Numbered from the stretch's first letter, positions 1 to 8,102 are shown. The stretch is 64,000 nucleotides of DNA from Arthrobacter_B sp038069765 (GCF_038069765.1 NZ_JBBPFS010000003.1:186001-250000); one strand, 5' to 3'. Notes: generated by a model from the sequence alone, not told the origin. A program made the numbers and translations.

Positions 1-1
1 G

Positions 2-592
2 CTGCTGGGCTTCTGCATTCCGGTGCTGCGCCGCGGCCCCGACGGCAAACCCGTGCAGCCGGAACCGGGCAAACCGGGCCTGGCGGAGATCTTCGAGCAC
101 CGGTTCCGGCCGATCTCCGCCGGCTTTGCGGTGCCCGTGTTCGCGTTCTTCTCCGCCGGCGTTGCGATCGGCGGAATCAGCGGCCTGGGCTCGGCGCTGA
201 CCGATCCGGTGGCGCTCGGCATCCTGGCCGGGCTGGTGGCCGGCAAGCCGCTGGGCATTCTGGCCACCACCTGGATTATCACGGCCGCCACCCGTGCCCG
301 GCTTGATGTCACCGTGAAGTGGATCGATCTGCTCGGGATCGGGGTCCTGGCCGGCATCGGCTTCACCGTGTCGCTGCTGGTCAATGACCTGAGCTTCGAT
401 CCGGGGACCGAGCACAACGACCACGCGAAGGTCGCCATCCTGGCGGCGTCGGTCATCGCCGCGCTGCTGGCCTCAATCCTGCTGCGGATCCGCAACCGGC
501 ACTACCGCGCCGTGGAGGAAGAGGAAACCCGGGATGCGGACGCGGACGGGATTCCGGATGTTTACGAGGACGACGACGGCGGGCGGGCCTAG
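2..592 (+). CDS. nhaA: Na+/H+ antiporter NhaA, C-terminal part (5' truncated by window)
   Basis: Membrane antiporter that exchanges Na+ for H+. The reading frame is open from base 2, so the N-terminal part lies outside the window; an internal GTG at 23 is not taken as the real start. The visible part has several hydrophobic segments typical of the NhaA C-terminal half: a segment with VPVFAFFSAGVAIGG, then a glycine-rich helix with GILAGLVAGKPLGI, and the closing GIGFTVSLLV helix. It ends in an acidic cytoplasmic tail (DADADGIPDVYEDDD). It is the last gene of its strand before the convergent SipW/TasA-like operon, from which only 38 bases separate it. The family assignment is firm; the gene's length cannot be judged. 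Confidence 0.88.
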   Translation: MLGFCIPVLRRGPDGKPVQPEPGKPGLAEIFEHRFRPISAGFAVPVFAFFSAGVAIGGISGLGSALTDPVALGILAGLVAGKPLGILATTWIITAATRARLDVTVKWIDLLGIGVLAGIGFTVSLLVNDLSFDPGTEHNDHAKVAILAASVIAALLASILLRIRNRHYRAVEEEETRDADADGIPDVYEDDDGGRA

Positions 593-630
593 GCATCACA
601 CGCACCCGGACTCGCAACCCTTGACTGCGG

Positions 631-1218
631 TCAGCAGGTAAACCAGGAGATCAGGCTGCTGTTGGAACGCAGGCTGGTGGTGGGACTGGCCTTGGACGGG
701 GACAAAATCTGAGTGCCCGCATCTACAACTCCGGGGGCGGATGCTCCGGGAGCCAGGAACCCCGTCGATACTGTAACCGAACCGGTCCTCAGTCCCATCC
801 AAGAATTCAATGATTCGCCGTTCACTCGAAGTGAGGCCGGCTCAAAGTAAGTGGTCTGCGCTGGGAACGCATAGTCAACTGTGTCTCTCGACGTTGAAAT
901 CCGGAGGACGTAGACAGCATCGCCCGGCATTCCAGCCGGTGCCGTCCAGCTGACACGGGTATAAAAGGACCGGTCGTTGCAAATTGGCGCCGCTACGGAT
1001 GGGAGGTCCGGACGTGCGGTCGCCACGATGAGGTTCGCGTCAACTCTCAGGCTCCAGTAGGCATAAGCAGCAGACCCGCCGAGACCGAGAACCACCGTCA
1101 GCACAAACGCGATGGCCGCTGAGCGGAAGCCGGGCTGGGCACGGAGACGACTGAACCAGCCTCCACCGTCCGAGACAGATTCGCTGTCAGATGCAGCCCC
1201 CAGCTGCTTCTTACTCAT
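631..1218 (-). CDS. Exported protein with SipW-type signal anchor, last gene of sipW operon
   Basis: Protein of 195 residues with no recognised domain. Residues 1-32 are cytoplasmic and polar, then a hydrophobic segment of about 20 residues (near 33-55) ends in GGSAAYAYWSL. That small-residue/aromatic-W pattern resembles the alternate signal peptides cut by SipW-type signal peptidases. The exported part has two cysteines (PICND and the C-terminal WFTC) that could pair. The start overlaps the end of the upstream gene by 8 bases, and it is the fifth and last gene of a minus-strand operon containing the signal peptidase gene. This context suggests it is a further peptidase substrate or matrix accessory protein. 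Function is inferred from context only. Confidence 0.7.
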   Translation of the reverse strand: MSKKQLGAASDSESVSDGGGWFSRLRAQPGFRSAAIAFVLTVVLGLGGSAAYAYWSLRVDANLIVATARPDLPSVAAPICNDRSFYTRVSWTAPAGMPGDAVYVLRISTSRDTVDYAFPAQTTYFEPASLRVNGESLNSWMGLRTGSVTVSTGFLAPGASAPGVVDAGTQILSPSKASPTTSLRSNSSLISWFTC

Positions 1219-2122
1219 ACCGGCCTTCCCTTACCCGAAATACAACTGCGGCCGCAAAGAGTACAGATACTGCTATCAGGAGCGTACCGGAAAGCGACCG
1301 GATGATCGGTTCCACGGTGCTCTGGAAACCCGCTGGAACAATCGCAGCCGGGGCCTGTTGCTCTACAGGAGACACAGCCTGAGGGGAACGCGCATCAGCC
1401 TGGCGCTCCGGAAGTGCAGCCGGGAAAATGCTGTTGGATCCTGCTACCGGATGTGTACCGGATATGCCGGACAGCGTCACCAGCTGTGAGGACGCCGCGG
1501 CGGTTTCGGCCGGACCGGGGTTGGCGGTTACTGCCCCGGGTTCAATGGGCCGGTTTGGACCGGCCACTGCGTCACATGCCGGACGGGGAGCAGCGTCTTC
1601 GGATTCCAGGAGAAAGACAACATCAAATTCCGCGGCCCGGTTCATCGTGTCATTGGGCGCGTCCGCGGAAAGGTCCACGACCAGGCTCAACTCAAGTTCC
1701 TCGCCGGACTTCAGGTCCCAAAAACCAGACACATCAGTGCAGCTGCCCTGTGCTCCCAGGGGAGAACGAGCCGGCAGGTCAGATTTCAGCCCGGCTGTCA
1801 GGCCAAGCTGCCGGTTCAACTGAGGATCGGACCGGACCATTACGGCGGCTGAGGACAGCCGGGCCGGTTCATCGCTGCTGTTGCGTATCCAGACTGTGGT
1901 GCCGGTTGCGGCGCCGGGAATGTATTGGAGCGAATCCCTGAAGACAGGACCCGCTATCGTCGGTGCAAACGTGGTGCCGTCGAGGCTGAATTGCAGATAG
2001 CCGTTGGATGCGAAAGCGGCTGGTGCTCCGGCGAGGGTAACAGCTGCGGCAACAGCACCAACGGCGGATGCGCCGATCAGTCGCCGGTTCCATCCCGCCG
2101 TGGGTGCTAGGGATCGGTTCAT
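1211..2122 (-). CDS. Secreted, C-terminally membrane-anchored protein of the sipW operon
   Basis: A 303-residue protein. Residues 15-39 form a signal peptide (basic N-region, then an alanine-rich core ending AGAPAAFAS). The exported part contains SNGYLQFSLDGTTF and a pattern of short beta-like segments, followed by a Ser/Ala/Pro-rich stretch. The C-terminus has a single membrane helix (about 276-296, SGTLLIAVSVLFAAAVVF) and a short basic tail, RVREGRYE. No LPXTG-like motif precedes this helix, so membrane anchoring is more likely than sortase anchoring. Its ATG overlaps the stop of the signal peptidase gene by 4 bases (ATGA), which implies translational coupling. It is probably a surface component or anchor for the TasA-like proteins; that role is inferred from position. 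Confidence 0.72.
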   Translation of the reverse strand: MNRSLAPTAGWNRRLIGASAVGAVAAAVTLAGAPAAFASNGYLQFSLDGTTFAPTIAGPVFRDSLQYIPGAATGTTVWIRNSSDEPARLSSAAVMVRSDPQLNRQLGLTAGLKSDLPARSPLGAQGSCTDVSGFWDLKSGEELELSLVVDLSADAPNDTMNRAAEFDVVFLLESEDAAPRPACDAVAGPNRPIEPGAVTANPGPAETAAASSQLVTLSGISGTHPVAGSNSIFPAALPERQADARSPQAVSPVEQQAPAAIVPAGFQSTVEPIIRSLSGTLLIAVSVLFAAAVVFRVREGRYE

Positions 2123-2892
2123 GAGACGGTGGCGTGCTTCCGGGTCTCGACGCGGTGGCTGTGGGTTGAGACGTTCTCGCGGGAATGGTCGTGGTCACAG
2201 CCGTCGCAGTCCGTCAGGATGGGATCGTCGTGGTCCAGTGGATCAAAGGCGCTCCCCGCCGGTGACCCGAAGCTGGGGAAGATCGTGTCGCCGTCGGTAC
2301 CGAAACCCTGCCCGGCAGGGCCTTCAGGGGATGCCCCGTCGTCGTTACGCTTTTTGGCCAGGGCACCGCGGACCAGGGTAACCACTCCGTATCCCATCAG
2401 TGCAACGGCGCCCCACTGGGCGATCGCACCGCGGTCGGAGTTGCCCAGGCCGTTGGCAATGAAGCCGACAAACGGGACCGCGTAGAAGAGCTTTCCCTTG
2501 ACCTGGATCTCGCGGACCGGCAGTTCGTCTTCGACGCTGTTGTTGTCGCCCTTGGTGGTGAAGACGGTTTCGCCGCTCTGGTCAGCGCCGACCGAGGTGA
2601 TGCGGTGGGTGATAACGGCGGGAGAGCCGGACTCAATCTGGTAGGTGATGATGTCGCCCACGGCCAGTTCCGCGAAGGGAACGGGCTTTACAACGAGAAA
2701 GGTACCGGGAGCATACTTGGGAGCCATCGAGCTGGTGAGCACACTGTAGGTCTGGGAGCCGGTAAGCATCGGCACGATAACCAGGGCCAAGGCAGCCATG
2801 GCAGCCAGGCACAGAGCGAGGTAACTGACACCGGTACCAACGATGCTGAAGGCTGTAGTTGGCTTCGCGGCTCTTCTGCGTCCGTGCGACAT
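2119..2892 (-). CDS. sipW: Signal peptidase I, SipW (ER) type
   Basis: Membrane serine peptidase that removes signal peptides from a small set of exported proteins. Residues 22-45 form the N-terminal membrane helix. The catalytic Ser lies in LTSSMAP (Ser54/55) and the ER-type His replaces the bacterial Lys (VITHRI, His96). KGDNN follows near 114-118. A second hydrophobic segment lies near 157-175. The start was set at 2892 because AAAGGAC lies 8-9 bases upstream; a longer in-frame ATG at 2931 overlaps the upstream stop but has no visible ribosome site. The C-terminal tail of about 80 residues is unusual: Asp/His-rich, with DCDGCDHDHS and several later His. The adjacent TasA-like genes fit the SipW role known in Bacillus. 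Confidence 0.9.
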   Translation of the reverse strand: MSHGRRRAAKPTTAFSIVGTGVSYLALCLAAMAALALVIVPMLTGSQTYSVLTSSMAPKYAPGTFLVVKPVPFAELAVGDIITYQIESGSPAVITHRITSVGADQSGETVFTTKGDNNSVEDELPVREIQVKGKLFYAVPFVGFIANGLGNSDRGAIAQWGAVALMGYGVVTLVRGALAKKRNDDGASPEGPAGQGFGTDGDTIFPSFGSPAGSAFDPLDHDDPILTDCDGCDHDHSRENVSTHSHRVETRKHATVS

Positions 2893-2927
2893 AGTGGCTG
2901 TCCTTTGCTGTCTATCGTTGAAACCGG

Positions 2928-3464
2928 TCATGCTGGCATTTGGCTAACGGTGAGCGAGACGGGAACGGTAGTTGTTCCCCCCAGAATCGAAGTTGGGGTG
3001 TTCGGCTTCAGGGTCGCCTTCAAACAGATGGTCTTGCTGGTGTTCTTAGCAATGACGCCTAGGTCCGGCATCCCCGCATAGGCGGCTGTTTCGCAGGTTT
3101 GGCCGGCCAGCGGCACCGTGGTCTGAACGGTCAAGTACTGTGCAAAGCCCGCGGTTGCTGCCCCGACCTGGATGATCGGTTTTACCTTCATGGCGCTGGT
3201 GGCATTGACGTTGTTGGTGACACCGACGCTGGTGTAGGAACTGCCGTCGGGCTTGAGCTCCGCGAGGTTCAACGCCAGCGGCTGTTGCAGGGCAGTCATC
3301 TCCACGCCGTTCACCAGGATGCTGAAATTGGAAGACTGGACTGTTCCGGCGTTTGACGGAACAACTGCGTTCCACAGTGCGTAGCTCCCCTGGACCGTCA
3401 TGAGACCGAGCACCACAGCCGTGATGATCAAACCGGCCGCTTTCAGTGCTCGAAGGCTCTTCAT
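2928..3464 (-). CDS. TasA/camelysin-like protein with SipW-dependent signal peptide
   Basis: Small exported protein of about 178 residues. The chosen ATG at 3464 has GGAGACGA just upstream; an upstream extension to 3518 is not needed. Residues 8-32 are a hydrophobic alternate signal peptide ending in VQGSYALWNAV, the S/A-x-W pattern seen in SipW substrates. Next comes NAGTVQSSNFSILVNG, similar to the start of the mature part of TasA/camelysin-type proteins. The rest is Thr/Val-rich and likely beta-stranded, with one Cys pair (QTCETAA and TICLKA). It lies between a paralogue (3551-4138) and sipW in the same operon. In Bacillus, TasA forms extracellular matrix fibres; a comparable structural role here is an inference. 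Confidence 0.8.
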   Translation of the reverse strand: MKSLRALKAAGLIITAVVLGLMTVQGSYALWNAVVPSNAGTVQSSNFSILVNGVEMTALQQPLALNLAELKPDGSSYTSVGVTNNVNATSAMKVKPIIQVGAATAGFAQYLTVQTTVPLAGQTCETAAYAGMPDLGVIAKNTSKTICLKATLKPNTPTSILGGTTTVPVSLTVSQMPA

Positions 3465-3550
3465 CGGATTCGTCTCCAGGGGGGAACAGGCTGTGCGCGA
3501 AGCGTGCGCGCCGCGCACAGCCGGGGGTTAGAACAAGATGGTGCTTGGGA

Positions 3551-4138
3551 CTACGGGGCGACCGGTGCCGGAGCCTGAGTAGCGGTGGTTGCGGTCGGCA
3601 CGTTCTGCTCGAGCTTGAAGCCAACGGTGCTCAGTGCTGTCTGCTGGCCCATGGAGGCAGTGGCGTTTCCCGCGGTGAGGTTGGCGAAGTCAACGACCAT
3701 ACGGGCCTTGACCGTGTGCGTGCCGGCATTGAGCTGCAGCGGGATGGCGGTCACTCCGCTGGCAGCAGGCGTCCAGGAGGTGCCGTTGTTGGTGCTGTAC
3801 TCGATGGTGATGTTCGCCTCCGAGCCGAAGGCCTTCGCTACGGCGTCCGTGGTCTTGAGGTTGGCGGTGATCCGGTCTCCGATCAGAGTGACAGCGAGAT
3901 CCTGCGAGTAGGTCAGCTTCTCGCCGGGAACCATTTTGTAGCTCGCTACTGTGATGGGCCCGGCCGTCATGTTGCTGGCCCAGTTTCCGGTTCCGGCCGT
4001 CATCTTCAATTCACCGGAAGCAATCGTGCCGGCGTTGGCTGCCTGCGACGCGTTCCAGGTGGCGAGGGTTCCGCCGCCGCCGAGAAGCAGTGCTACGCCT
4101 ACGCCGGTTGCCAGTGCGCCTTTAGCCATCTTGTTCAT
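3551..4138 (-). CDS. TasA/camelysin-like protein, first gene of sipW operon
   Basis: A 195-residue exported protein. The ATG follows AAGGGGAACACA, a good ribosome site. Residues 5-30 are a glycine-rich hydrophobic signal peptide (LLLGGGGTLATWNAS), again with the A-T-W motif of SipW-dependent signals. The mature part begins ANAGTIASGELKM, the best-conserved part of alternate-signal TasA-like proteins, and continues as a beta-rich domain (YKMVPGEKLTYSQDLAVTL). It ends in an Ala/Thr/Pro tail that may be flexible. It is first in the operon, so it is likely made in the highest amount, as expected of a structural matrix subunit. It is a paralogue of the 2928-3464 product. Whether it polymerises cannot be told from sequence. 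Confidence 0.82.
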   Translation of the reverse strand: MNKMAKGALATGVGVALLLGGGGTLATWNASQAANAGTIASGELKMTAGTGNWASNMTAGPITVASYKMVPGEKLTYSQDLAVTLIGDRITANLKTTDAVAKAFGSEANITIEYSTNNGTSWTPAASGVTAIPLQLNAGTHTVKARMVVDFANLTAGNATASMGQQTALSTVGFKLEQNVPTATTATQAPAPVAP

Positions 4139-4413
4139 TGTGTTCCCCTTGTTCGCTGTGCTTGTAACCGTTTCGGCCTAGGAAGGTTTTCCTTGCCGCT
4201 GGGTATTACTTTGCCGCCCCGTCCTCAAGAAACAACGCGTCCTTCCCGCAGGGTTCTTGCAACGTTTGGCCAAAGCTCAAGGGCCACACAAGGTAACCTC
4301 AACAACAGCGCAATGAGCCGCTTGAGACCCGTAAAACCCCGGCTCGCGAGCCGAAAGCACCAGCAGCACCCGCACCAAAGACCCGAAACCAGCACGATCT
4401 GAAGCCCGAGGAC

Positions 4414-4989
4414 ATGAGCACCAACACCCCGTTCCGCATCCTGACCGTCTGCACCGGCAACATCTGCCGCTCCCCCATGGCGGAGCGACTGCTCCAGACC
4501 GGCTTCGACGAGATGGCTCCGGGAGAGTTCACCGTGGCGAGCGCCGGCACCGGCGCCCTGGTGGGCTCGGCCATCGAACCCCACGTGGCCGGCTTCATCC
4601 ACGTCTTCGGCGCGGACTCCAGCAACTTCATCTCACGCCAGCTCAACACCAACATCCTCGCCGGCCAGGACCTGGTGCTCGCGCTGAGCCGCGCACACCG
4701 CAGCAAGATCGTGGAGCTGGCCCCGGGCCTGCTGCGCCGCACCTTTACCCTGCGCGAGCTGGCCCGGCTGCTTCCGCTGGTGGAGGGACAGCGCGACGTC
4801 GGCGCCTCCGAACGCTGGAAGGCCGCCACCGCAAAGGCGCTGCGGCTGCGCAGCGCCCACCCCGGCGGTCCGGAAGAGGACGACGTCGTGGACCCCTACC
4901 GCCGCAGCGAGGACGTGTACCAGCAGATGGTCCACCAGCTCACCCCGGCCGTGGACACCCTGCTGTCCTGGGAACGCAAGCACCGGTGA
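4414..4989 (+). CDS. Low-molecular-weight protein tyrosine phosphatase
   Basis: Cytoplasmic phosphatase that removes phosphate from protein tyrosine; the bacterial type (Wzb/Ptp) usually acts on a BY-kinase that controls polysaccharide chain length. The P-loop CTGNICRS spans residues 13-20, with nucleophile Cys13 and Arg19. The general acid is Asp160 in VVDPYRRS. At 191 residues it is slightly longer than the usual 145-165, owing to a mid-protein insertion with LRLRSAHPGGPEEDD. ATG is preceded by GAGGAC. Its stop overlaps the GTG of the VanZ-like gene (GTGA). It is transcribed away from the sipW operon across a 275-base intergenic region. Two BY-kinases in this window (22564 and 42572) are candidate partners, though neither is adjacent. 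Confidence 0.9.
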   Translation: MSTNTPFRILTVCTGNICRSPMAERLLQTGFDEMAPGEFTVASAGTGALVGSAIEPHVAGFIHVFGADSSNFISRQLNTNILAGQDLVLALSRAHRSKIVELAPGLLRRTFTLRELARLLPLVEGQRDVGASERWKAATAKALRLRSAHPGGPEEDDVVDPYRRSEDVYQQMVHQLTPAVDTLLSWERKHR

Positions 4990-5477
4990 CGGACACCCGA
5001 CCCGTGACGTCCCCGCCTCCGCCACCGCCGCAGCCCGCACAGGGCCCTTCCCGGCGGGTGCGGCAGCGCCGGACCCTCGCTGCTCTCTTCCTCCTCTATA
5101 TAGGGGTGCTCGCACTCGTCGTGTTCTGGCCCTCACCCGTGGACCAGGGTTCGGCCGGCACGCTCAAGGCTGTCCTGCGCAGGCTGCACGGCATGGGGGT
5201 GCCCGGCTGGGTCAACTACTCCTTTGTGGAGAACCTGGCCAACGCCCTGATGTTTGTGCCCTTCGGGCTGCTCGGCGCCGCCTGGCTGAGCGAGCGGCGG
5301 ATCTGGCTGGCTGCAGCCGGCGGGATCGCGGCCTCCTGCCTGATCGAAACCGCGCAGGCCGTGCTGCTGCCCAACCGCTTCGCCACGATTTACGACGTGA
5401 CCGCCAATTCCCTCGGCGCCGCCCTGGGCTGCATCCTTGTTTACGCCTGGCGCAGCCGCCGCATCCCGCCGTCGTAA
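4986..5477 (+). CDS. VanZ-like family membrane protein
   Basis: A 163-residue integral membrane protein of the VanZ family, whose biochemical role is unclear; VanZ itself gives low-level teicoplanin resistance. After a Pro-rich cytoplasmic N-terminus there are about four membrane helices (near 31-49, 80-98, 102-122 and 137-155). The hallmark segment NALMFVPFGLLGA and the later family-typical IETAQAVLLPNR and DVTANSLGAALG are present. It starts with GTG overlapping the stop of the phosphatase gene, so the two are probably coupled. A paralogue with the same PVDQ...RRL...PGWV...ENLAN-like order lies at 35902-36438. Each copy sits beside a cell-surface module, so a role in envelope polymer homeostasis is plausible but unproven. 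Confidence 0.8.
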   Translation: MTDTRPVTSPPPPPPQPAQGPSRRVRQRRTLAALFLLYIGVLALVVFWPSPVDQGSAGTLKAVLRRLHGMGVPGWVNYSFVENLANALMFVPFGLLGAAWLSERRIWLAAAGGIAASCLIETAQAVLLPNRFATIYDVTANSLGAALGCILVYAWRSRRIPPS

Positions 5478-5518
5478 CTCCCCCGAAGCAGATCCCCGCC
5501 GTCGTACCCCCAACGAGG

Positions 5519-5565
5519 TGGCAGTAAGTGCTGCTCCCAGCCCTCAGAGCCGCAGTTACTGCCAT
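5519..5565 (+). terminator. Hairpin after the phosphatase-vanZ pair
   Basis: Arms TGGCAGTAA (5519-5527) and TTACTGCCA (5557-5565) pair perfectly over 9 bases, and the inner CTGC/GCAG can extend the stem. The loop region is long, about 29 bases before inner pairing. Only three T follow. Placed 42 bases after the vanZ-like stop, it may act as a terminator; it could also be an operator. Just before it, the 12-base string CCCGCCGTCGTA occurs twice (5465-5476 and 5496-5507). Confidence 0.45.
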
Positions 5566-5727
5566 TTCGCGGGTCAGGGAAGACCCGCCGGGAATCTTGC
5601 CCCGATCTTGCGTTTTCCCCGGGGCAGTTCCTGAGCTAGCGCTGGCATTGTTTGAGACATCAAGCAGCCTTATGAAACACCCAGCCCCGCCGCGCAGCAC
5701 TGCGGCCACCCGAGCGGAGGACCCCCC

Positions 5728-5790
5728 ATGGCTCCAATAGCATCCGCTTGTTCCCGCTCCGCCCTTTGGGCAGCCGGGGCTTGTCGATGA
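5728..5790 (+). CDS. Short leader ORF coupled to the HPt-like gene
   Basis: A 20-codon ORF starting with ATG, 7 bases after a strong ribosome site (CGGAGG at 5715-5720). The peptide would read MAPIASACSRSALWAAGACR. Its stop TGA (5788-5790) overlaps the ATG of the HPt-like gene at 5787 as ATGA. That gene has no ribosome site of comparable strength, so ribosomes finishing the leader probably restart there. The peptide has no run of a single amino acid that would suggest classical attenuation. It is supported by sequence signals only, with no homology evidence. Confidence 0.5.
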   Translation: MAPIASACSRSALWAAGACR

Positions 5791-6149
5791 TGGCCACGGC
5801 CGAGCACGGCCTGGACTTGATTGCCCGCGAGCAGCTCCTGGACCTGACCGACCAGCTCGGTCCGGCGTCCTGCCGCGAGTTCGTCGGCAACTACATCGCC
5901 CTGTGGGAGTCCCGCTATGACCGCCTGCACCGGGCGGTGACGGGAGCGGACGACGCCGCCGCGATGGACGTGGTGCTCAGCATCAAGATCTCCAGCGAAA
6001 TGGCCGGGGCCAAACGCCTCGCCGAGCTGGCGCGCAGCGCCCAGCAGCGCCTGGCGCACTCCGGCGCCGCAGAGCTGGCGTCCATGCTCGCCGTATTCGC
6101 GGCCTGCGGCCGGGAAACCATGGCCTGCCTGCTGGCGTCCCTGGATTAG
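5787..6149 (+). CDS. HPt-domain-like protein lacking the phospho-accepting histidine
   Basis: A 120-residue all-helical protein that follows the histidine phosphotransfer (HPt) pattern: LLDLTDQLGPASCREFVGNY, then LWESRYDRLHRAV, and then VVLSIKISSEMAGAKRLAEL, which lines up with the A-H-x-L-K-G-S-S-x-x-x-G-A core. The phosphorylated His is replaced by Leu (Leu64); Lys and the Ser pair are kept. It therefore cannot take part in normal phosphorelay and may bind a receiver or kinase as an adaptor. A longer start at TTG 5748 exists, but the ATG at 5787 overlaps the stop of a well-initiated leader ORF. It lies 82 bases upstream of a histidine kinase gene on the same strand, its likely partner. Confidence 0.65.
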   Translation: MMATAEHGLDLIAREQLLDLTDQLGPASCREFVGNYIALWESRYDRLHRAVTGADDAAAMDVVLSIKISSEMAGAKRLAELARSAQQRLAHSGAAELASMLAVFAACGRETMACLLASLD

Positions 6150-6231
6150 CCGCACCGGCCAAAGCCGCCCCGCACCGGCGGGTACCCTGAGATGCAGGCA
6201 GTTCGCTTATCAGGGGGGAGTTTCACCAACC

Positions 6232-7980
6232 ATGTCACGGCTCGGCACGCGCACCCGCACCTTCCTGGGCATGGACAAGGATTTCCACGACCTGACCCTG
6301 GCGCAGCGCGTACGGGTCAGCCAGGGACCGCTGGTGATCACCGTCAGCCTGCTCTGCATCATTTACGCAACCCTGCTGCCGGAAATCCTGGCCCGGCCGC
6401 AGTTCCAGGCCGGACTGGTGCTGCTGGTGCTGATCACCGTCACCGCCGCCGTCGTTCCCTGGGACCGGCTCTGGTATCCCTCCTACTGGATCCTGCCGAT
6501 ACTGGATTTCGCCGCCATCGGCCTGCTCTACCACGGCGGATTTGGCCTGGCGATGGGCATCTACCTGCTCTGCGTTTTTCCGGTCTTCTGGCTGGCCTGG
6601 TCCCGCGTATCGGCGGCCGGCGCCCAGCTGCTGAGCTTCATCTGCCCGCTGATCATCGTCTGGCTTCCGGTGTTCGCCTCCGCCGAGCCCGTCACCGGAC
6701 AGCGTCTGGCCGCACCCATCCTGGGACCGCTCGTGACCCTGGCGGTTGCCATCACCGTGACCGTGATCCGGCAGGACATGGATTCCCGGCAGGCTGCCCT
6801 GGCGTGCAAGGACCAGCTGCTGGAAGACGCCCTGGCCCAGAGCACCGAACGGTCCCAGCTGCTCGACGTCGTGCTGAACGCGATCGACGTCGGCGTCCTG
6901 GTGGTGGGCCCCAACGGGTCCGCCGTCCACAAGAACGAGCGGATGCGGATGCTCGACGAGCGGATCCGGCCTGCCGGCATGAAACACACCCAGGAACAGG
7001 ACCTGCTCTTTTTCGGCGCGGACCGCACCACCGCCCTGACCGCGGCGGAGCGGCCCATCGGCCGGGCGATGAAGGGCGAGGCGTTCCAGGACGTGCTGAT
7101 CTGGGCCGGGCGGCCCGGTGACCTGATGGCGCTGTCCTGCTCCGCGCGCATCCTGCGCAACGAGCACGGCTTCAACGGCGCCGTCATCGCCTTCAGCGAC
7201 GTCACCGCCCTGACCGATGCGCTCCGGGCCCGGGATGACTTTGTTTCCAGCGTCTCCCATGAGCTGCGCACTCCCCTGACCTCGATCATCGGGTATCTGG
7301 ACCTGGCGCAGGAAGAGGTGGAGGACACCGGCCTGACCGGCACCATTCCGCATGCCGTGGAGGTGGCCCAGCGCAACAGCGAACGCCTGCTGAGCCTGGT
7401 CTCGGACCTGCTGGCGGCGGCCTCGGGCAGCGTGGCCTTGGACCCCCGCCCGGTGTCCGGGGAGGAACTGATCAAAGCCTGCCTCCGCTCGGCCTCTCCC
7501 CGGGCAGCCGCCGGCGGCGTGCTGCTCACCGCCGAGTACGCGCCGGGCCTCACCGTCCACGGAGATCCCGGGCGGCTGGCGCAGGTGCTGGACAATCTGC
7601 TCTCCAACGCGATCAAATACTCGCCCGACGGCGGCACTGTCACCGTGCGTTCCTGGACCGAGCCCGGCCTGGCCTTCCTGGAGGTCCAGGACTGCGGCAT
7701 GGGCATGAGCGAGGAGGACCAGCGGGAGCTGTTCACCAAGTTCTTCCGCACCGGTGCCGTGCGCCGGGCCGGAATTCCCGGGGCGGGCCTGGGCCTGGCC
7801 ATCACCAAGAACATCATCGAGGCCCACGGCGGAACCATCTCCCTGGTCAGCGCCCCCGGCGAAGGCTCCACCTTTACCGTGTGCCTTCCGCAGCCGGCGC
7901 AGCCGCCGCCGTCGGCCGATGGAACGGAAGCTGCCCCCGCGGATGTGGAAATTGCCGGAGCTGCTTCGTCCCTGGAGTGA
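6232..7980 (+). CDS. Membrane sensor histidine kinase (first paralogue)
   Basis: Sensor kinase of 582 residues. The N-terminal third (about 31-190) has six or so membrane helices and little extracellular loop, suggesting membrane or lipid sensing. A PAS-like region follows (about 210-325, starting LLDVVLNAIDVGVLVV). The dimerisation H-box FVSSVSHELRTPLTS has His343. The ATPase domain shows the N box LLSNAIKYSPDGG, the G1 box DCGMGMS and the G2 box GAGLGLAI. GGGGGAG precedes the ATG. No response regulator gene is adjacent on this strand. It is clearly a duplicate of the kinase at 10549, sharing motifs such as VVPWDRL and LLCVFPVFWLAWS. It may share the single response regulator at 9613. Confidence 0.92.
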   Translation: MSRLGTRTRTFLGMDKDFHDLTLAQRVRVSQGPLVITVSLLCIIYATLLPEILARPQFQAGLVLLVLITVTAAVVPWDRLWYPSYWILPILDFAAIGLLYHGGFGLAMGIYLLCVFPVFWLAWSRVSAAGAQLLSFICPLIIVWLPVFASAEPVTGQRLAAPILGPLVTLAVAITVTVIRQDMDSRQAALACKDQLLEDALAQSTERSQLLDVVLNAIDVGVLVVGPNGSAVHKNERMRMLDERIRPAGMKHTQEQDLLFFGADRTTALTAAERPIGRAMKGEAFQDVLIWAGRPGDLMALSCSARILRNEHGFNGAVIAFSDVTALTDALRARDDFVSSVSHELRTPLTSIIGYLDLAQEEVEDTGLTGTIPHAVEVAQRNSERLLSLVSDLLAAASGSVALDPRPVSGEELIKACLRSASPRAAAGGVLLTAEYAPGLTVHGDPGRLAQVLDNLLSNAIKYSPDGGTVTVRSWTEPGLAFLEVQDCGMGMSEEDQRELFTKFFRTGAVRRAGIPGAGLGLAITKNIIEAHGGTISLVSAPGEGSTFTVCLPQPAQPPPSADGTEAAPADVEIAGAASSLE

Positions 7981-8102
7981 ACGCAGCCAGCTGCGCTGCA
8001 CGGGTCAGCTGAAGGATGTGCTTGCCGCGGGAACCCTGCACGGCTTAGATGAGACCCACAGAACCCGCTGCTCTGCCGCGGGAAACTCACATCGGAGTAA
8101 AA

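Noticed and set aside
6235..8001. 588-codon minus-strand ORF opposite the first histidine kinase
   Set aside because: The kinase motifs on the plus strand are unambiguous; the reverse frame is a shadow. The same holds for 42626-44398 (minus) opposite the BY-kinase and 47959-49377 (plus) opposite the GT4 gene.
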